From Anaerolineae bacterium (GTDB lineage Bacteria > Chloroflexota > Anaerolineae > Anaerolineales > Anaerolineaceae), in the NCBI GenBank assembly GCA_013178185.1, contig JABLXC010000023.1, positions 1-64,000 on the forward strand: a stretch of 64,000 bases of DNA. Direction: 5' to 3'. Shown here piece by piece: positions 1-8,511 of the stretch. How positions within the stretch are numbered: the stretch's first letter is position 1; each line of letters starts with the position of its first letter. Made by a program: the position numbers and the translations under genes. A model generated the notes under the pieces. That model ran no database searches. It saw only the letters and a program-made list of their open reading frames with translations, and was not told where the DNA came from.

Positions 1-2
1 GG

Positions 3-167
3 GTGGTGCGCAGCCCGGCGGCCGGGACGCTGAATGCGGTTGGAAGGGGAGCGGTGCGCGGCAGTGGGATGGGGTTGAAGGCGGCGGGGCGGCCTGAGCC
101 GAGCTATCACAGCCTGGGCAGCGATGGAGATAGTTCTGGCGCATCGTCGCTATTCAAAAAATTATGA
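3..167 (+). CDS. C-terminal end of an unidentified protein (5' truncated)
   Basis: An open frame enters from the left edge and stops with TGA at 165-167, giving about 54 residues rich in Gly, Ala and Ser and ending in FKKL. It is clearly more GC-rich than the rest of the window. A strong hairpin follows 25 bases after the stop, which fits the end of a real gene. No domain is recognisable, so no function is offered. It could also be a chance open frame in GC-rich DNA. Confidence 0.35.
   Translation: MVRSPAAGTLNAVGRGAVRGSGMGLKAAGRPEPSYHSLGSDGDSSGASSLFKKL
50..77 (+). promoter_or_regulatory. Mis-placed duplicate of the ubiE promoter call (low value)
   Basis: A TATAAT hexamer that could serve ubiE is at 272-277, with a TTCATA-like -35 at 250-255. 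The interval given in this entry is not itself a promoter; see the next entry for the supported position. Confidence 0.02.
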
Positions 168-191
168 GTCTTCGTTGCTATGAAAATTTAA

Positions 192-225
192 AAAGCCCTT
201 TTCTGGTTTTACAGGAAAGGGCTTT
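192..225 (+). terminator. Hairpin terminator upstream of ubiE
   Basis: Perfect 14-base inverted repeat (AAAGCCCTTTTCTG / CAGGAAAGGGCTTT with one mismatch-tolerant pairing) around a 6-base loop. A T-rich tract lies on the minus-strand side and a shorter one on the plus side. It separates the left-edge frame from ubiE and probably ends the upstream transcript; it could work in both directions. Confidence 0.7.
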
Positions 226-249
226 ACTATGGAACCCGATGAATAGCCG

Positions 250-277
250 TTCATAATTTCGCATGATCCGATATAAT
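250..277 (+). promoter_or_regulatory. Candidate sigma-70 promoter of ubiE
   Basis: TTCATA at 250-255 and a consensus TATAAT at 272-277 are 16 bases apart and lie just upstream of ubiE. The first ATG of ubiE is only 13 bases after the -10 hexamer, so the leader would be very short or translation could start at the GTG at 312. Confidence 0.4.
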
Positions 278-290
278 TTCTACGTTATCG

Positions 291-1040
291 ATGAACGAAA
301 AGGCGGTCATTGTGAGCAATTTAACGGGCAGAAGCAGGGCGCTGTATGTTCAAAAGATGTTTGGGCGGATTGCTCCGAAATATGATCTTTTGAACCGACT
401 GATGACGGGTGGTCAGGATATACGTTGGCGGAAAATCGTTATTGAAAGGTTGTCTCCAGAGCCTGACGCCCGGTATTTGGACATCGGAGCTGGCACCGGA
501 GATCTTGCATATGCCATTCTCTCGAAAGAGCCTCATGCGGAGGTCGTCGCAGCAGATTTTACCCTTGAAATGATGCGAATTGGCAGGCTTCGCCCATTCA
601 GGGAAAGGATTCATTGGGTCGTCGCGGATGCTGAAAATTTGCCTTTCAATGGTTCCATTTTTAGCGGTGTTGTTTCTGGGTTTCTGTTGCGGAATGTTTC
701 GGATGCCCAAAAGGCGGTGGGAGAACAAGTTCGCGTTTTAGAAGCGGGTGGGAAGGTTGTGTCTCTGGATACCACCCCGCCCAAATCCGGTGTGCTGCGC
801 CCATTCATTTGGGTGCATCTGCATATTGTTATCCCGCTTTTGGGAAAATTGATCGCTGGATCTACTGATGCTTATACTTATCTGCCGGAGACAACCGAAA
901 AATTTTTGACGGCCGAAAAACTGGCTCAGCTTATCGAAAAGTCAGGCTTATCCTCTGTAGGTTTTGTTCGAAAGATGTTTGGAACGGTAGCAATTCACTG
1001 GGGGACTAAACCCGGCGACTTACCCCAACCACCGGCTTAA
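291..1040 (+). CDS. ubiE: Demethylmenaquinone methyltransferase, UbiE/MenG family
   Basis: Transfers a methyl group from S-adenosylmethionine to demethylmenaquinone in the last step of menaquinone synthesis. The 249-residue length is typical. The family signature VQKMFGRIAPKYDLLNRLMT lies near residues 20-39, the SAM-binding loop DIGAGTGD at 64-71, an acidic ADAENLPF segment at 112-119 and GFLLRNVSD at 130-138. The ATG at 291 has no clear ribosome binding site; the in-frame GTG at 312 is preceded by AAGGCGG and would still keep the whole domain, so it is a serious alternative start. The 3' end overlaps the convergent menA by 21 bases. Pairing with menA supports the menaquinone rather than the ubiquinone role. 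Confidence 0.9.
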   Translation: MNEKAVIVSNLTGRSRALYVQKMFGRIAPKYDLLNRLMTGGQDIRWRKIVIERLSPEPDARYLDIGAGTGDLAYAILSKEPHAEVVAADFTLEMMRIGRLRPFRERIHWVVADAENLPFNGSIFSGVVSGFLLRNVSDAQKAVGEQVRVLEAGGKVVSLDTTPPKSGVLRPFIWVHLHIVIPLLGKLIAGSTDAYTYLPETTEKFLTAEKLAQLIEKSGLSSVGFVRKMFGTVAIHWGTKPGDLPQPPA

Positions 1041-1952
1041 CACAAAGCCTCCTGCCATTGCGAGGCTGTAGAGGAAAAGCAGCCTGGCAGTTTTTGCAAG
1101 CTGAACGTTTAAAAGTTTTCCATCCGGTGTTTTGTGCAGTTCCAAATATGCTTTAATGGCGGCTGGCAAGGTCAGGTAAGTCAGCAGAATCCAGGGCTGC
1201 CAGTCCATGACAAGAAATAAGGCAAGCGGCATAAGATAAGCAATCCCCAGCATGATGAGATATTCAATCTCTCCGCCCCGTCGCCCGTAGATGACCGGAA
1301 TGTTCTTTCTCCCCGCTCGCTGGTCGGAAATAATATCCCGTATATTGTTAACAACCAAAATGTTCACGGTCAGGACCCCGGCCGCCAGCCCTCCCAACCA
1401 TGCCTCGATGGGAACAGAAAGGGTTAGAACAAAAACGGTGCCATTGACTGCCGCCCAACCAAAAAAAATCAGCACAAACAGGTCGGCAAGGCCGGTATTG
1501 ACAAGCGGAATTGGGCCGGCGCTGTAAGCGATCCCAGCTAAAATACAGGCAGCGCCGATCAAGATCACCGGCCAGCCAGCAACCACAGCAAGATATAAGC
1601 CTGCTGCAATAGCCAGGCCGAAGGCGGCAATACCGCCGCCCCAAACCTGTTTTGGGCTTAATAACCCCGCCTGGGTAACCCGGAGAGGCCCAAGACGGTC
1701 GGATTGGTCGTGGCCTCTGGTAAAGTCCACTACATCGTTAATGTAATTCGTGCCAATCTGAATGCAGATTGCACATATCAATGCAGCGAGGGCAGCCCCT
1801 AAGTGAAAACGGCCAAGAAAGACAGAGATTCCAATCCCAATCAGGATGGGTGAGATTGCCGCTGGCAGCGTCCTTGGACGGGCGGCTAAGATCCAGGGTT
1901 GTAATGTTTTTTTTAGAGTATTGCTTTGCTCCATGCCAATCACGAAATTCAT
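1020..1952 (-). CDS. menA: 1,4-dihydroxy-2-naphthoate polyprenyltransferase
   Basis: UbiA-superfamily integral membrane prenyltransferase that attaches the polyprenyl tail to 1,4-dihydroxy-2-naphthoate, just before the UbiE step. It is 310 residues with about eight to nine hydrophobic segments. The first Asp-rich motif, NYINDVVDFTRGHD, is at residues 69-82, and the second, NNIRDIISDQRAGRKN, near 201-216. The sequence LAARPRTLPAAISPIL at the N-terminus is characteristic of MenA. The start at 1952 overlaps the stop of the upstream GTPase gene by 4 bases; an internal ATG at 1934 is an alternative. It converges with and overlaps ubiE, so the two menaquinone genes are read in opposite directions. 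Confidence 0.88.
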   Translation of the reverse strand: MNFVIGMEQSNTLKKTLQPWILAARPRTLPAAISPILIGIGISVFLGRFHLGAALAALICAICIQIGTNYINDVVDFTRGHDQSDRLGPLRVTQAGLLSPKQVWGGGIAAFGLAIAAGLYLAVVAGWPVILIGAACILAGIAYSAGPIPLVNTGLADLFVLIFFGWAAVNGTVFVLTLSVPIEAWLGGLAAGVLTVNILVVNNIRDIISDQRAGRKNIPVIYGRRGGEIEYLIMLGIAYLMPLALFLVMDWQPWILLTYLTLPAAIKAYLELHKTPDGKLLNVQLAKTARLLFLYSLAMAGGFVLSRWLG

Positions 1953-3202
1953 CCCTGTGAATTCTGCGAATCTTCAAAGAAAGAACGAGTTTCTCCTAGA
2001 GGTGAGTCTTCCAACACACTAGCAATATCATTCTGAAGCTTTTTCTTGCCAGGCTTTCCATCCCCTTTTCTTTTCAAACGGTCAAGGAGGTATTTCGTTG
2101 TATCAGACATTATTTTCTTTAAGTTTTCCTGGGAGATTTTCTCTCCTTTTTCGAACCAGGTGGAAGCCGCATATCCCATGACAACCGTGGTGGAGGAGGC
2201 AATTGCGGCTGCCAGCAGCCAGCCGGGGAGTCCACCAAATTTGCTGAGTTCATAAAACAGGGTGCGTCCTAAGAAACCCAGCCCGAACGTAATTGCTAGC
2301 TCTTTGGCGCGCCCCAGGGTGATTTTATAGTTGTAAATTCTGGCGATACCGAGAACCATAACAGATTGTGTGATGATAAGTGGCGCAAAATCAATGACCG
2401 GAAGAGGTGTCAAAGCGATGACCGCTGAAATTGACGCTGCGCTGGCGATCGAGCGCCAAGCCAATTGCCAGCGAAATTGAGGCAATGACTGGCCGAGCGC
2501 CGCGATCAGTTCTGGCTCTTTGGCAGCGATGGCGATGACAAGCTGGGGCAGGTTTTCACCTGTGTTGGCCGAAATCGGAATGATTTGCTCCGGCGTAATA
2601 TTGAGGCTGGAAGCGGTGTGTTGAAGAATGGCTGTTCTGTGCTTTTTTACAAGATCAATTTTATTAAGAGTAACAACCACCGATTTATTGAGGTCCGAAA
2701 GTTGTTCAAATAACTCCAGCTCCGTTGTTTTTATCCCCTGGATGGCATCAAAAACAATGACCAGGAAATCTGCATCTGTTGCCGCTTGAATAGCAAGTTC
2801 TTGCTGACTTTTTCCAGCTTCTCCAATGGCATCTGCCCCTGGGGTATCGATGACGTTAAAAAGATCGGACTCCGCTTCTTTAGTCATCCGGGTTGTCCCT
2901 GGTAAAGGGCTCACTTCGGCGCGGTCTGATTTCCTTAGTACCAATTGGTTGTAGAGGGTTGATTTTCCAACATTGGTTGGCCCCACGATAGCAACGCGAC
3001 GCTTCTTCCCAAACGCCATTCGAAGATGCTGTGCAGAAAGGCGTAATAGTGTACGCATCAGGTTCATATCCGATGGAACACCTTTTAGCAGAGACGCAAG
3101 CGCTTTCTGTTCGGCCGGGTTCAGGCTGCCCCAAATTGCTTGCAATGATTTTTGATTCTCTCCTTGCGTGAGCTTATTTTGTTCGTTTTCGATTTGGTTC
3201 AT
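1949..3202 (-). CDS. Era-like GTPase with C-terminal membrane domain
   Basis: The protein has 417 residues. The GTPase domain shows G1 GPTNVGKS at 74-81, a Thr-rich switch I near 102-104, G3 DTPGAD at 119-124, G4 NKID at 180-183 and a G5-like SAN near 214. The C-terminal half (about 250-360) is hydrophobic and Ala-rich with at least two membrane-spanning segments, resembling the DUF697 tail found on some Era-like GTPases. The charged C-terminus is Lys/Glu-rich. It is translationally coupled to menA through an ATGA-type overlap. A membrane-associated regulatory role is likely, but the substrate process is unknown. Confidence 0.8.
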   Translation of the reverse strand: MNQIENEQNKLTQGENQKSLQAIWGSLNPAEQKALASLLKGVPSDMNLMRTLLRLSAQHLRMAFGKKRRVAIVGPTNVGKSTLYNQLVLRKSDRAEVSPLPGTTRMTKEAESDLFNVIDTPGADAIGEAGKSQQELAIQAATDADFLVIVFDAIQGIKTTELELFEQLSDLNKSVVVTLNKIDLVKKHRTAILQHTASSLNITPEQIIPISANTGENLPQLVIAIAAKEPELIAALGQSLPQFRWQLAWRSIASAASISAVIALTPLPVIDFAPLIITQSVMVLGIARIYNYKITLGRAKELAITFGLGFLGRTLFYELSKFGGLPGWLLAAAIASSTTVVMGYAASTWFEKGEKISQENLKKIMSDTTKYLLDRLKRKGDGKPGKKKLQNDIASVLEDSPLGETRSFFEDSQNSQG

Positions 3203-3268
3203 TTTTATTAGCTTTCATCAGGAATCCTGGAGCAATTTCTGCAGCCTGGATGATTTTCTCTTAGCGAT

Positions 3269-3769
3269 TTAGGTGTAATCAAACAAGATGTTCTCATTCA
3301 ATTGGACTTTTAGAGAAACCGGCATGGGGTTGCGAAAGGATTGGGCGGCGTGGCACCCGTTTTCGGCATGAGTAATTAACTTCTTCATTTGTTCCACCGG
3401 AGATGGTTTGCGAATCGATGCAAGAATTATAACATTCTGAAAAGCTGTCGTCGTATCAGCGAGGCGATATATGCCAGCCAAGTCAAATTCAGCACGCAAG
3501 TCGATAGCGACATCTTCCAACACAACTTCAAACATAGACGCAAATTGCACTATTTGAGAAACCATTCAAAAAACGACACCGATCAAGAAAAAATCCAACG
3601 GGCTTAGGACCAGATTTTGTACGCCTTGTTCTGGAGGTTCAACACACTGGAAAGTGAATTTACCAATCCTTCCCTCGAACAACATATTTATCACTAACTT
3701 GACGGTCGCTCGTAAGACGAATTTGCGGTTTTGAAGGTTATTGGTGTAATTCTTGTGCATCAGATCCAT
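3269..3769 (-). CDS. OsmC-family protein, candidate selenoprotein (in-frame TGA at codon 68)
   Basis: One minus-strand frame runs from ATG at 3769 to a stop at 3269, broken only by TGA at 3566-3568. Codons 1-67 read as the N-terminal half of an OsmC domain, with the family segment LSPLDFFLIGVVF just before the TGA. Codons 69-166 continue as the second half, including a later Cys (about residue 139) in the segment HAENGCHAAQS. OsmC/Ohr proteins are thiol peroxidases whose catalytic Cys sits directly after that SPL(E/D)-hydrophobic stretch, so the TGA occupies the peroxidatic Cys position. OsmC-like selenoproteins have been described in bacterial surveys. If Sec is inserted, the product is a 166-residue peroxidase with Sec68 and Cys139. 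Otherwise this is a nonsense-mutated pseudogene. The start has only a poor ribosome binding site; Met4 is an alternative. Confidence 0.6.
3529..3556 (-). promoter_or_regulatory. Candidate bacterial SECIS hairpin in the OsmC-like gene
   Basis: Downstream of the TGA on the minus strand, CAAATAG (starting 10 bases after the TGA) can pair with CTA-TG-TTTG, with a 2-base bulge, leaving a 12-base apical loop that begins about 17 bases after the TGA with TG. A shorter perfect hairpin, CAAAT/ATTTG, is nested in it. The spacing and a G among the first two loop bases fit the loose bacterial SECIS pattern. The pairing is short and AT-rich, so it is only suggestive. Confidence 0.35.
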
Positions 3770-3891
3770 TGCACCCGGCCAGCTGAAACGTTTTCCACCT
3801 TTTGCATCCTTGACTGTGACGAATTATTGCAACCCATTCCAGGAAAATGAGAAACATCATTGATACCCCTGGAGGTTGGCAGAAAGGTAAA

Positions 3892-4941
3892 TTATTCGCA
3901 ACTGATGGTTATCATATAAACATTTTGAATCACGGCTGGGCCGATGACGGAGCGCATTTCCATACTGGATAGATCGAAAACCAAGTATCCCGCGCTCATG
4001 TTGGCCGGGACGGTAATATTTACCGGTTCCTTCGCGATGTACAACCAGCCGCGATTCATATCGGCAGCTTGCCAGGTATCGGCTGATCCCCCAAAGAGCT
4101 GCGCTGCTTCTAAAGGATTGCGCGGACATCGCCCAGATTGGCCAATGGCAGGCGACAATAACTGCACCTGAGGTGTAGGAGGGTTGATAATACTTGCTCC
4201 TGCCGGGATAAAAGTTCTTAACGGTTCTGGAAGCTGTTCCGATTGAATGCGGTTCTTTTCAATAACAGAATCTGTGGGATGAGTTTGATTTGAACCGGTC
4301 AGGTCAATGTTGAACCCATTCCGGTAAGCTTGGGTTGCTAAAACACATGAAATGATACATAGGACAAAGACGAACATAATGACGAGGATGACGGTCAACC
4401 GTTTTCGCTGGTTATCATGTTTTTTCTTTTCCAGTCCCTCAATTTCTGCCATGATAGAATTGATATCGGCAGGAGAGAAAGCATCCGTATTCACGAAACT
4501 GGCGCGGATTTGCCGGGCTGAATTTCCTAACGCATATAGCTCTTTTACACGCTTTCTCTCTTTTCTTATCGAGTCGGGTAGATGCGTATCGGTGAATGGC
4601 CGGACGTTTTCTGGTTTCTTGAGATCGCTTGGCGAGCTTCCTGTGGCTGGGTTTTTAGCGGCGGCGCGTTTTTCTGCTAACCGCCGACCAATCTCTTGCA
4701 ACTCTGGTAAGCTAAACCAGCGGCCGATCACTTTAGATGACAGCCCTTTCGGAACTGCGGTAATTTTTAACCTGCTGCCGCCTTCCTCAACCTCAAGCAT
4801 GAGACCACACTGTTTACAGATGATCTGATCCGGTTTGTTCGCGGAACGAAACACTTCTGTTTGGGGTTCCTTGCACAGCGGGCAGGCTAACTTCTGCGCC
4901 CACAAATCTGGTATGTATTGGCGGCTGGTTAGCATTGTCAT
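3892..4941 (-). CDS. Zinc-ribbon protein with one membrane span, unknown function
   Basis: The protein has 349 residues. Two CxxC pairs (Cys20/23 and Cys42/45) form a zinc ribbon at the N-terminus. A basic, charged middle region follows, with a possible short helical repeat near 130-165. Residues about 182-204 form a single hydrophobic membrane segment. The remainder, with DLTGSN after the membrane span and a Pro-rich linker, is probably outside the cell. The C-terminal 60 residues look like a small beta-rich domain. No family was recognised. It may link a cytoplasmic nucleic-acid or protein-binding ribbon to an outside domain. It stands alone, with gaps of about 100 bases on each side. Confidence 0.65.
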   Translation of the reverse strand: MTMLTSRQYIPDLWAQKLACPLCKEPQTEVFRSANKPDQIICKQCGLMLEVEEGGSRLKITAVPKGLSSKVIGRWFSLPELQEIGRRLAEKRAAAKNPATGSSPSDLKKPENVRPFTDTHLPDSIRKERKRVKELYALGNSARQIRASFVNTDAFSPADINSIMAEIEGLEKKKHDNQRKRLTVILVIMFVFVLCIISCVLATQAYRNGFNIDLTGSNQTHPTDSVIEKNRIQSEQLPEPLRTFIPAGASIINPPTPQVQLLSPAIGQSGRCPRNPLEAAQLFGGSADTWQAADMNRGWLYIAKEPVNITVPANMSAGYLVFDLSSMEMRSVIGPAVIQNVYMITISCE

Positions 4942-5036
4942 CCCTCCCCAGTAATTCCTGATTAAATTATAGCCATTATTTGATGTTACGGGCGGAGGTT
5001 TGGTTGCCGATTGCTATTGCTGGTACAGAAATCCTT

Positions 5037-5474
5037 TCACTCGCCTGCAAGTTTTGTGTGCCAAAATCCTCTGACGAGCCAGGCAGCCCAAAGAAGTGTA
5101 AAAAGTCCTGCGCCGTCGAATAGTATAAACCGTAGCGCGGAATTTTTTAATGTTTGGTATCCGGAGGGAAGTGTTACAAGAAGCAGACTTTCTCCAATGA
5201 GGCCGATTGTTTGCATGATCAGCGCTTCATAAAGCGAAAGTCGATTGGCAACTGGCGAAATCAAAGCAGAGATATAAGGGACATTCCACATCAGAAATAG
5301 AATACCCAACCCTTGCACCATCACCTTTCCTGGGATTCCGGTTAATTCAAAGCCAGCAATATAAAGATGTGGAGTCAAGATAAAAACCAGCGCACACTCA
5401 AGGTTAAAAAATATTACGATGCCAATGAGAAAGCGAGCGCCCCATATCCGAAATATTGGATTACTCATTGTCAT
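5037..5474 (-). CDS. Small four-span membrane protein, unknown
   Basis: The protein has 145 residues with four predicted hydrophobic helices (around 10-33, 48-72, 83-103 and 112-135). No conserved catalytic motif is visible. It follows the dus-type gene by 8 bases on the same strand and is probably cotranscribed with it. The start at 5474 is Met-Thr-Met; the second Met is 6 bases further in and equally possible. Confidence 0.6.
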   Translation of the reverse strand: MTMSNPIFRIWGARFLIGIVIFFNLECALVFILTPHLYIAGFELTGIPGKVMVQGLGILFLMWNVPYISALISPVANRLSLYEALIMQTIGLIGESLLLVTLPSGYQTLKNSALRFILFDGAGLFTLLWAAWLVRGFWHTKLAGE

Positions 5475-5482
5475 TCCTTGTT

Positions 5483-6442
5483 TTAGTAGTTTACGAGGAG
5501 AATCCTGGTAAGGATTTGAACAAAAGTGGCCTTATCGGAACACGTCAGAAGTTCATTTCGCAATTCTGGCAAAACGGTGAAAGATTGAAGATATGCATTA
5601 GCGTGTTTACGAAATCGTATCAACCCATGGGCAGCTCCATAAAATTCCACCATCCAGTTGAGATGAATTATCATCGTATCCATGATTTGCTGGGGAGGTA
5701 TCGAGGATTTGTCAATCCCCGAAAAGATCCAGGGATTTCCAATCGCGCCTCTGGCAATCATCACCCCATCGCATTTCGTGTATTCTCTCATTCTCTCGAT
5801 GTCTTCCAAGTTTCTAACATCGCCGTTGCCAATAACTGGAATTTTTACTGCTTGCTTTATTCTGGCAATTGCGTCCCAATCGGCCTGGCCAGTGTAGGTT
5901 TGTTGGCGGGTGCGACCGTGCACCGCAATGAGCTTGCCGCCATTTTCTTCAATAATCCTGGCAATCTCCAGATAATTGCGTGTGGTCTCGTCCCAACCCA
6001 GCCTGATCTTGGCGGTTACAGGCATTCCGATAGTACTTAGTTTTGTGAAGATTTGAGCAATTTTTTGTGGTTCTCGCAACAGACCGGCGCCCGCGCCGCG
6101 GTTGGCAACCGATCTTGCGCAACAACCAAAATTGATATCGAGGATCTCCGGCTGTAACTGTTTTACGTATAAGGCAGCTTTTTCAATCCTCTCAGGATCA
6201 TTGTCTAAAAGCTGTATGGCCAGCGGGCGTTCCTCTTCTGTAAATTTGAGACGACTTTCCAACAGAGGGCTTTTGTGAATGATATCTACCGCATTGATAA
6301 ATTCGGTATAGCTCATCGCTGAACCGAATCGTCGTGTTAGCCGCCGGTAAGGGGAATCGGTGATGCCGTCCATTGGCGCAAGGATGAGATCGCCTTGGAT
6401 TGGTACCGGGCCAATGTGGAAACAAGTCTTATCAGGATCCAT
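5483..6442 (-). CDS. dus: tRNA-dihydrouridine synthase (Dus family)
   Basis: FMN enzyme that reduces uridine to dihydrouridine in tRNA. It has 319 residues. Family landmarks are LAPMDGITDSPYRRLTRRFG near 21-40, QLLDNDPERIEKAA near 83-96, DINFGCCARSVANRGAGAGLL near 108-128, where the Cys-Cys-Ala stretch contains the usual catalytic Cys region, KIRLGWDE near 156-163, VHGRTRQQ near 184-191 and GNGDVRN near 215-221. The FMN-binding MIARGAIGNPWIF block is near 237-249. Which of the Dus subfamilies (and so which tRNA position) cannot be decided from reading alone. Confidence 0.88.
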   Translation of the reverse strand: MDPDKTCFHIGPVPIQGDLILAPMDGITDSPYRRLTRRFGSAMSYTEFINAVDIIHKSPLLESRLKFTEEERPLAIQLLDNDPERIEKAALYVKQLQPEILDINFGCCARSVANRGAGAGLLREPQKIAQIFTKLSTIGMPVTAKIRLGWDETTRNYLEIARIIEENGGKLIAVHGRTRQQTYTGQADWDAIARIKQAVKIPVIGNGDVRNLEDIERMREYTKCDGVMIARGAIGNPWIFSGIDKSSIPPQQIMDTMIIHLNWMVEFYGAAHGLIRFRKHANAYLQSFTVLPELRNELLTCSDKATFVQILTRILLVNY

Positions 6443-6462
6443 CTAGAAAGTGAACAATACCA

Positions 6463-8490
6463 TCATTTGAAGATGACGCCAACCATATTCCATAGACTCA
6501 GAATCAATAAACTGGTACAGGCTGCCAGCGAAAGCAGGGAATAATACATGCGATTCCAAATCGACCAGTAGGTCCGCCGCCAGGCAAAAATTACACCAAT
6601 TAGCATCAAAGCAGTCATGATGATTGTTGTGGGTGGGATGATAAAAAGTGGTTTTGTACTCGAGGGCAGACCGTACAAGATAATGAAATCATTGTTGAGA
6701 GCGAGCCTGAAACTCACAAAGGTCAGTAAGCCAAGAAATAACGCCAGGAGTATTGCATTGATCGCAGCGACCCATCGAAAGAAAATTGCTGGCCTACTTC
6801 TTGGGAGGATAAGTTTTCCAGTCAATTTTCGCACAAACCAAACAATGAACCAGATCAACGGCGCACCAAGCATGAAAAGAATAGCCACGGTGAGTGCTAG
6901 AAATTCAACCACCTCTCTTCTTTCCAGGTTCATTAACTTACCCAGTGCCGGAAGGAAAATGGTATTGTTCCTGGAGATAAACTGGGGAGAGGCTTCCTCG
7001 TATATGCAGGATGTGTCAGGTCTCTTAAGAGGGTTGTCTAAAAAATCAAGGATGATCTGATCCTGGCATTTGCCGGACATAGCAGCGCCATGTCCCCCGT
7101 TTGAAAAAGTAACGACATAGCTGTTCTTTAATGTTTTGGCAGCCTCTTCTCCAAAATAAGGTGGGGTAATCGGATCGTATTCTCCGTTCAGAATCAGGGT
7201 CGGGGTAGCACTTAAAACCGGCAGGTCCGCCGTATCTCCCAATGGCTGGACGTTCCATTGCTGGCAAATTCTTAAGAAAGAGAGGATGTTTTCTTTTTCG
7301 TATTGAGCGATTTCAGGCGGCAGCCCATCTAAATTGATATCGGCGGCTGTGAAATCTGCGTCTTCTGCACAGAGTACGGAATAATACATGCCGTAGCTCA
7401 TGGTCCTATCAATGATCAACAGGCTGAGAATACGTTGCAAGAAGTCGAACTTCCCAACGCTGCCGTCATAAATTACATGAGGAAGAAAGGGGATAATTTC
7501 TGTAACATAAAGCATTTGGAAAATTGTGCTTCTGAATGAATCCCCATTTAGTCTTGTCGGATAGGTTTTTCCATTATCGAAATCGGTGACGATAATATCT
7601 GCGGGATGCTCATTGAGTTGGGCAATCGTGTTCCAAAAGAGATCTTCAAGGTTGGGGTAATTTTCGCTACAATCTAGGTTAGAGGAGCAGGCAGCAAATA
7701 ACTTCTCGAAGGCTCTTTTTTGAGATTGAGGCGATTCCAGAATAAAATTAATTTGTGGGGGAACAACTGCGTCAAGGATAACGCTGCGGATTCCCTCTGG
7801 ATGATTTTGTAAGGTGTGAAGCGCCAATAACGTTCCATACGATACACCATAAAGGTTGATCTGATCGTAACCTAGCGCAATCCTCAGGCTGTTGATGTCC
7901 GAAGCGTTCTCAAGACTGTCAAATGCGGAAAGGTTAATTCCTTCTGAAATCAGCCGGGTACGGCATTTTAAGACTGCTTCTTCATAAGCCTTCAAGCTTT
8001 CTTCAACTGAAAGGTCCTGATCTAAAGTTTGAATGGTTTCATCAATAATCTCTGGGCAGGTCAGGGAAGGTTGTGAGTATAGGGTTCCCCGCTGTTCTAG
8101 CAAGACAATATCCCTGCTAGCTCTGAGAGAAGTTGTACCAGAAAATATTTGGGTTACATAGGTATGGATTGTTGAACCGCCTGGGCCTCCCTGGGCCATA
8201 ATCAGCGGGTCTGATCTTGGATTGGGATCCTTAGCCTTAATGATTGCAACTGCCAACCGGATTGAAGGACCTTCGGGGTCCTTATATTCTTGGGGAACAT
8301 GGAGATAACCGCATTGGAGATCCTTTCCCTCAATCGCGCCTGGGGGCAATTCGAACATGCAAGGCGTTGTTTCAAACCGGGGGACCTCCCCATGAAGATT
8401 GGCTTGTACAGGGAATGTATGGACAATAAAAAAGGTTCGAAACGCCAGCACAGAAATGATCAAAGTATTAAGAAACGCGGTCAGTCTCAT
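6463..8490 (-). CDS. Exported alpha/beta hydrolase (TAP-like peptidase) with membrane tail
   Basis: The protein has 675 residues. An N-terminal signal or anchor segment (about 5-30) is followed by an alpha/beta hydrolase related to proline iminopeptidase and tripeptidyl aminopeptidases. It shows an oxyanion QGGPGGS near 99-105, the nucleophile elbow GVSYGT near 214-219, an acidic GEYDPITPP near 430 and the catalytic His in NGGHGA near 459. The TAP-like C-terminal region of the hydrolase includes Cys pairs. The last 170 residues add four hydrophobic helices, which secreted members of this family normally lack. It probably releases N-terminal residues from peptides outside the cell while anchored in the membrane. 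The gene starts 21 bases downstream of the next same-strand gene. Confidence 0.78.
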   Translation of the reverse strand: MRLTAFLNTLIISVLAFRTFFIVHTFPVQANLHGEVPRFETTPCMFELPPGAIEGKDLQCGYLHVPQEYKDPEGPSIRLAVAIIKAKDPNPRSDPLIMAQGGPGGSTIHTYVTQIFSGTTSLRASRDIVLLEQRGTLYSQPSLTCPEIIDETIQTLDQDLSVEESLKAYEEAVLKCRTRLISEGINLSAFDSLENASDINSLRIALGYDQINLYGVSYGTLLALHTLQNHPEGIRSVILDAVVPPQINFILESPQSQKRAFEKLFAACSSNLDCSENYPNLEDLFWNTIAQLNEHPADIIVTDFDNGKTYPTRLNGDSFRSTIFQMLYVTEIIPFLPHVIYDGSVGKFDFLQRILSLLIIDRTMSYGMYYSVLCAEDADFTAADINLDGLPPEIAQYEKENILSFLRICQQWNVQPLGDTADLPVLSATPTLILNGEYDPITPPYFGEEAAKTLKNSYVVTFSNGGHGAAMSGKCQDQIILDFLDNPLKRPDTSCIYEEASPQFISRNNTIFLPALGKLMNLERREVVEFLALTVAILFMLGAPLIWFIVWFVRKLTGKLILPRSRPAIFFRWVAAINAILLALFLGLLTFVSFRLALNNDFIILYGLPSSTKPLFIIPPTTIIMTALMLIGVIFAWRRTYWSIWNRMYYSLLSLAACTSLLILSLWNMVGVIFK

Positions 8491-8511
8491 TCAATGCTCC
8501 AGAGATACAAA

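Noticed and set aside
50-77. An entry for a ubiE promoter at this interval
   Set aside because: The supported -35/-10 pair lies at 250-277; nothing promoter-like is claimed at 50-77, and that entry should be disregarded.
5456-6040. A long plus-strand open frame opposite the dus-type gene
   Set aside because: It has no domain pattern and lies antisense to a well-supported gene; it is a shadow of the coding strand.
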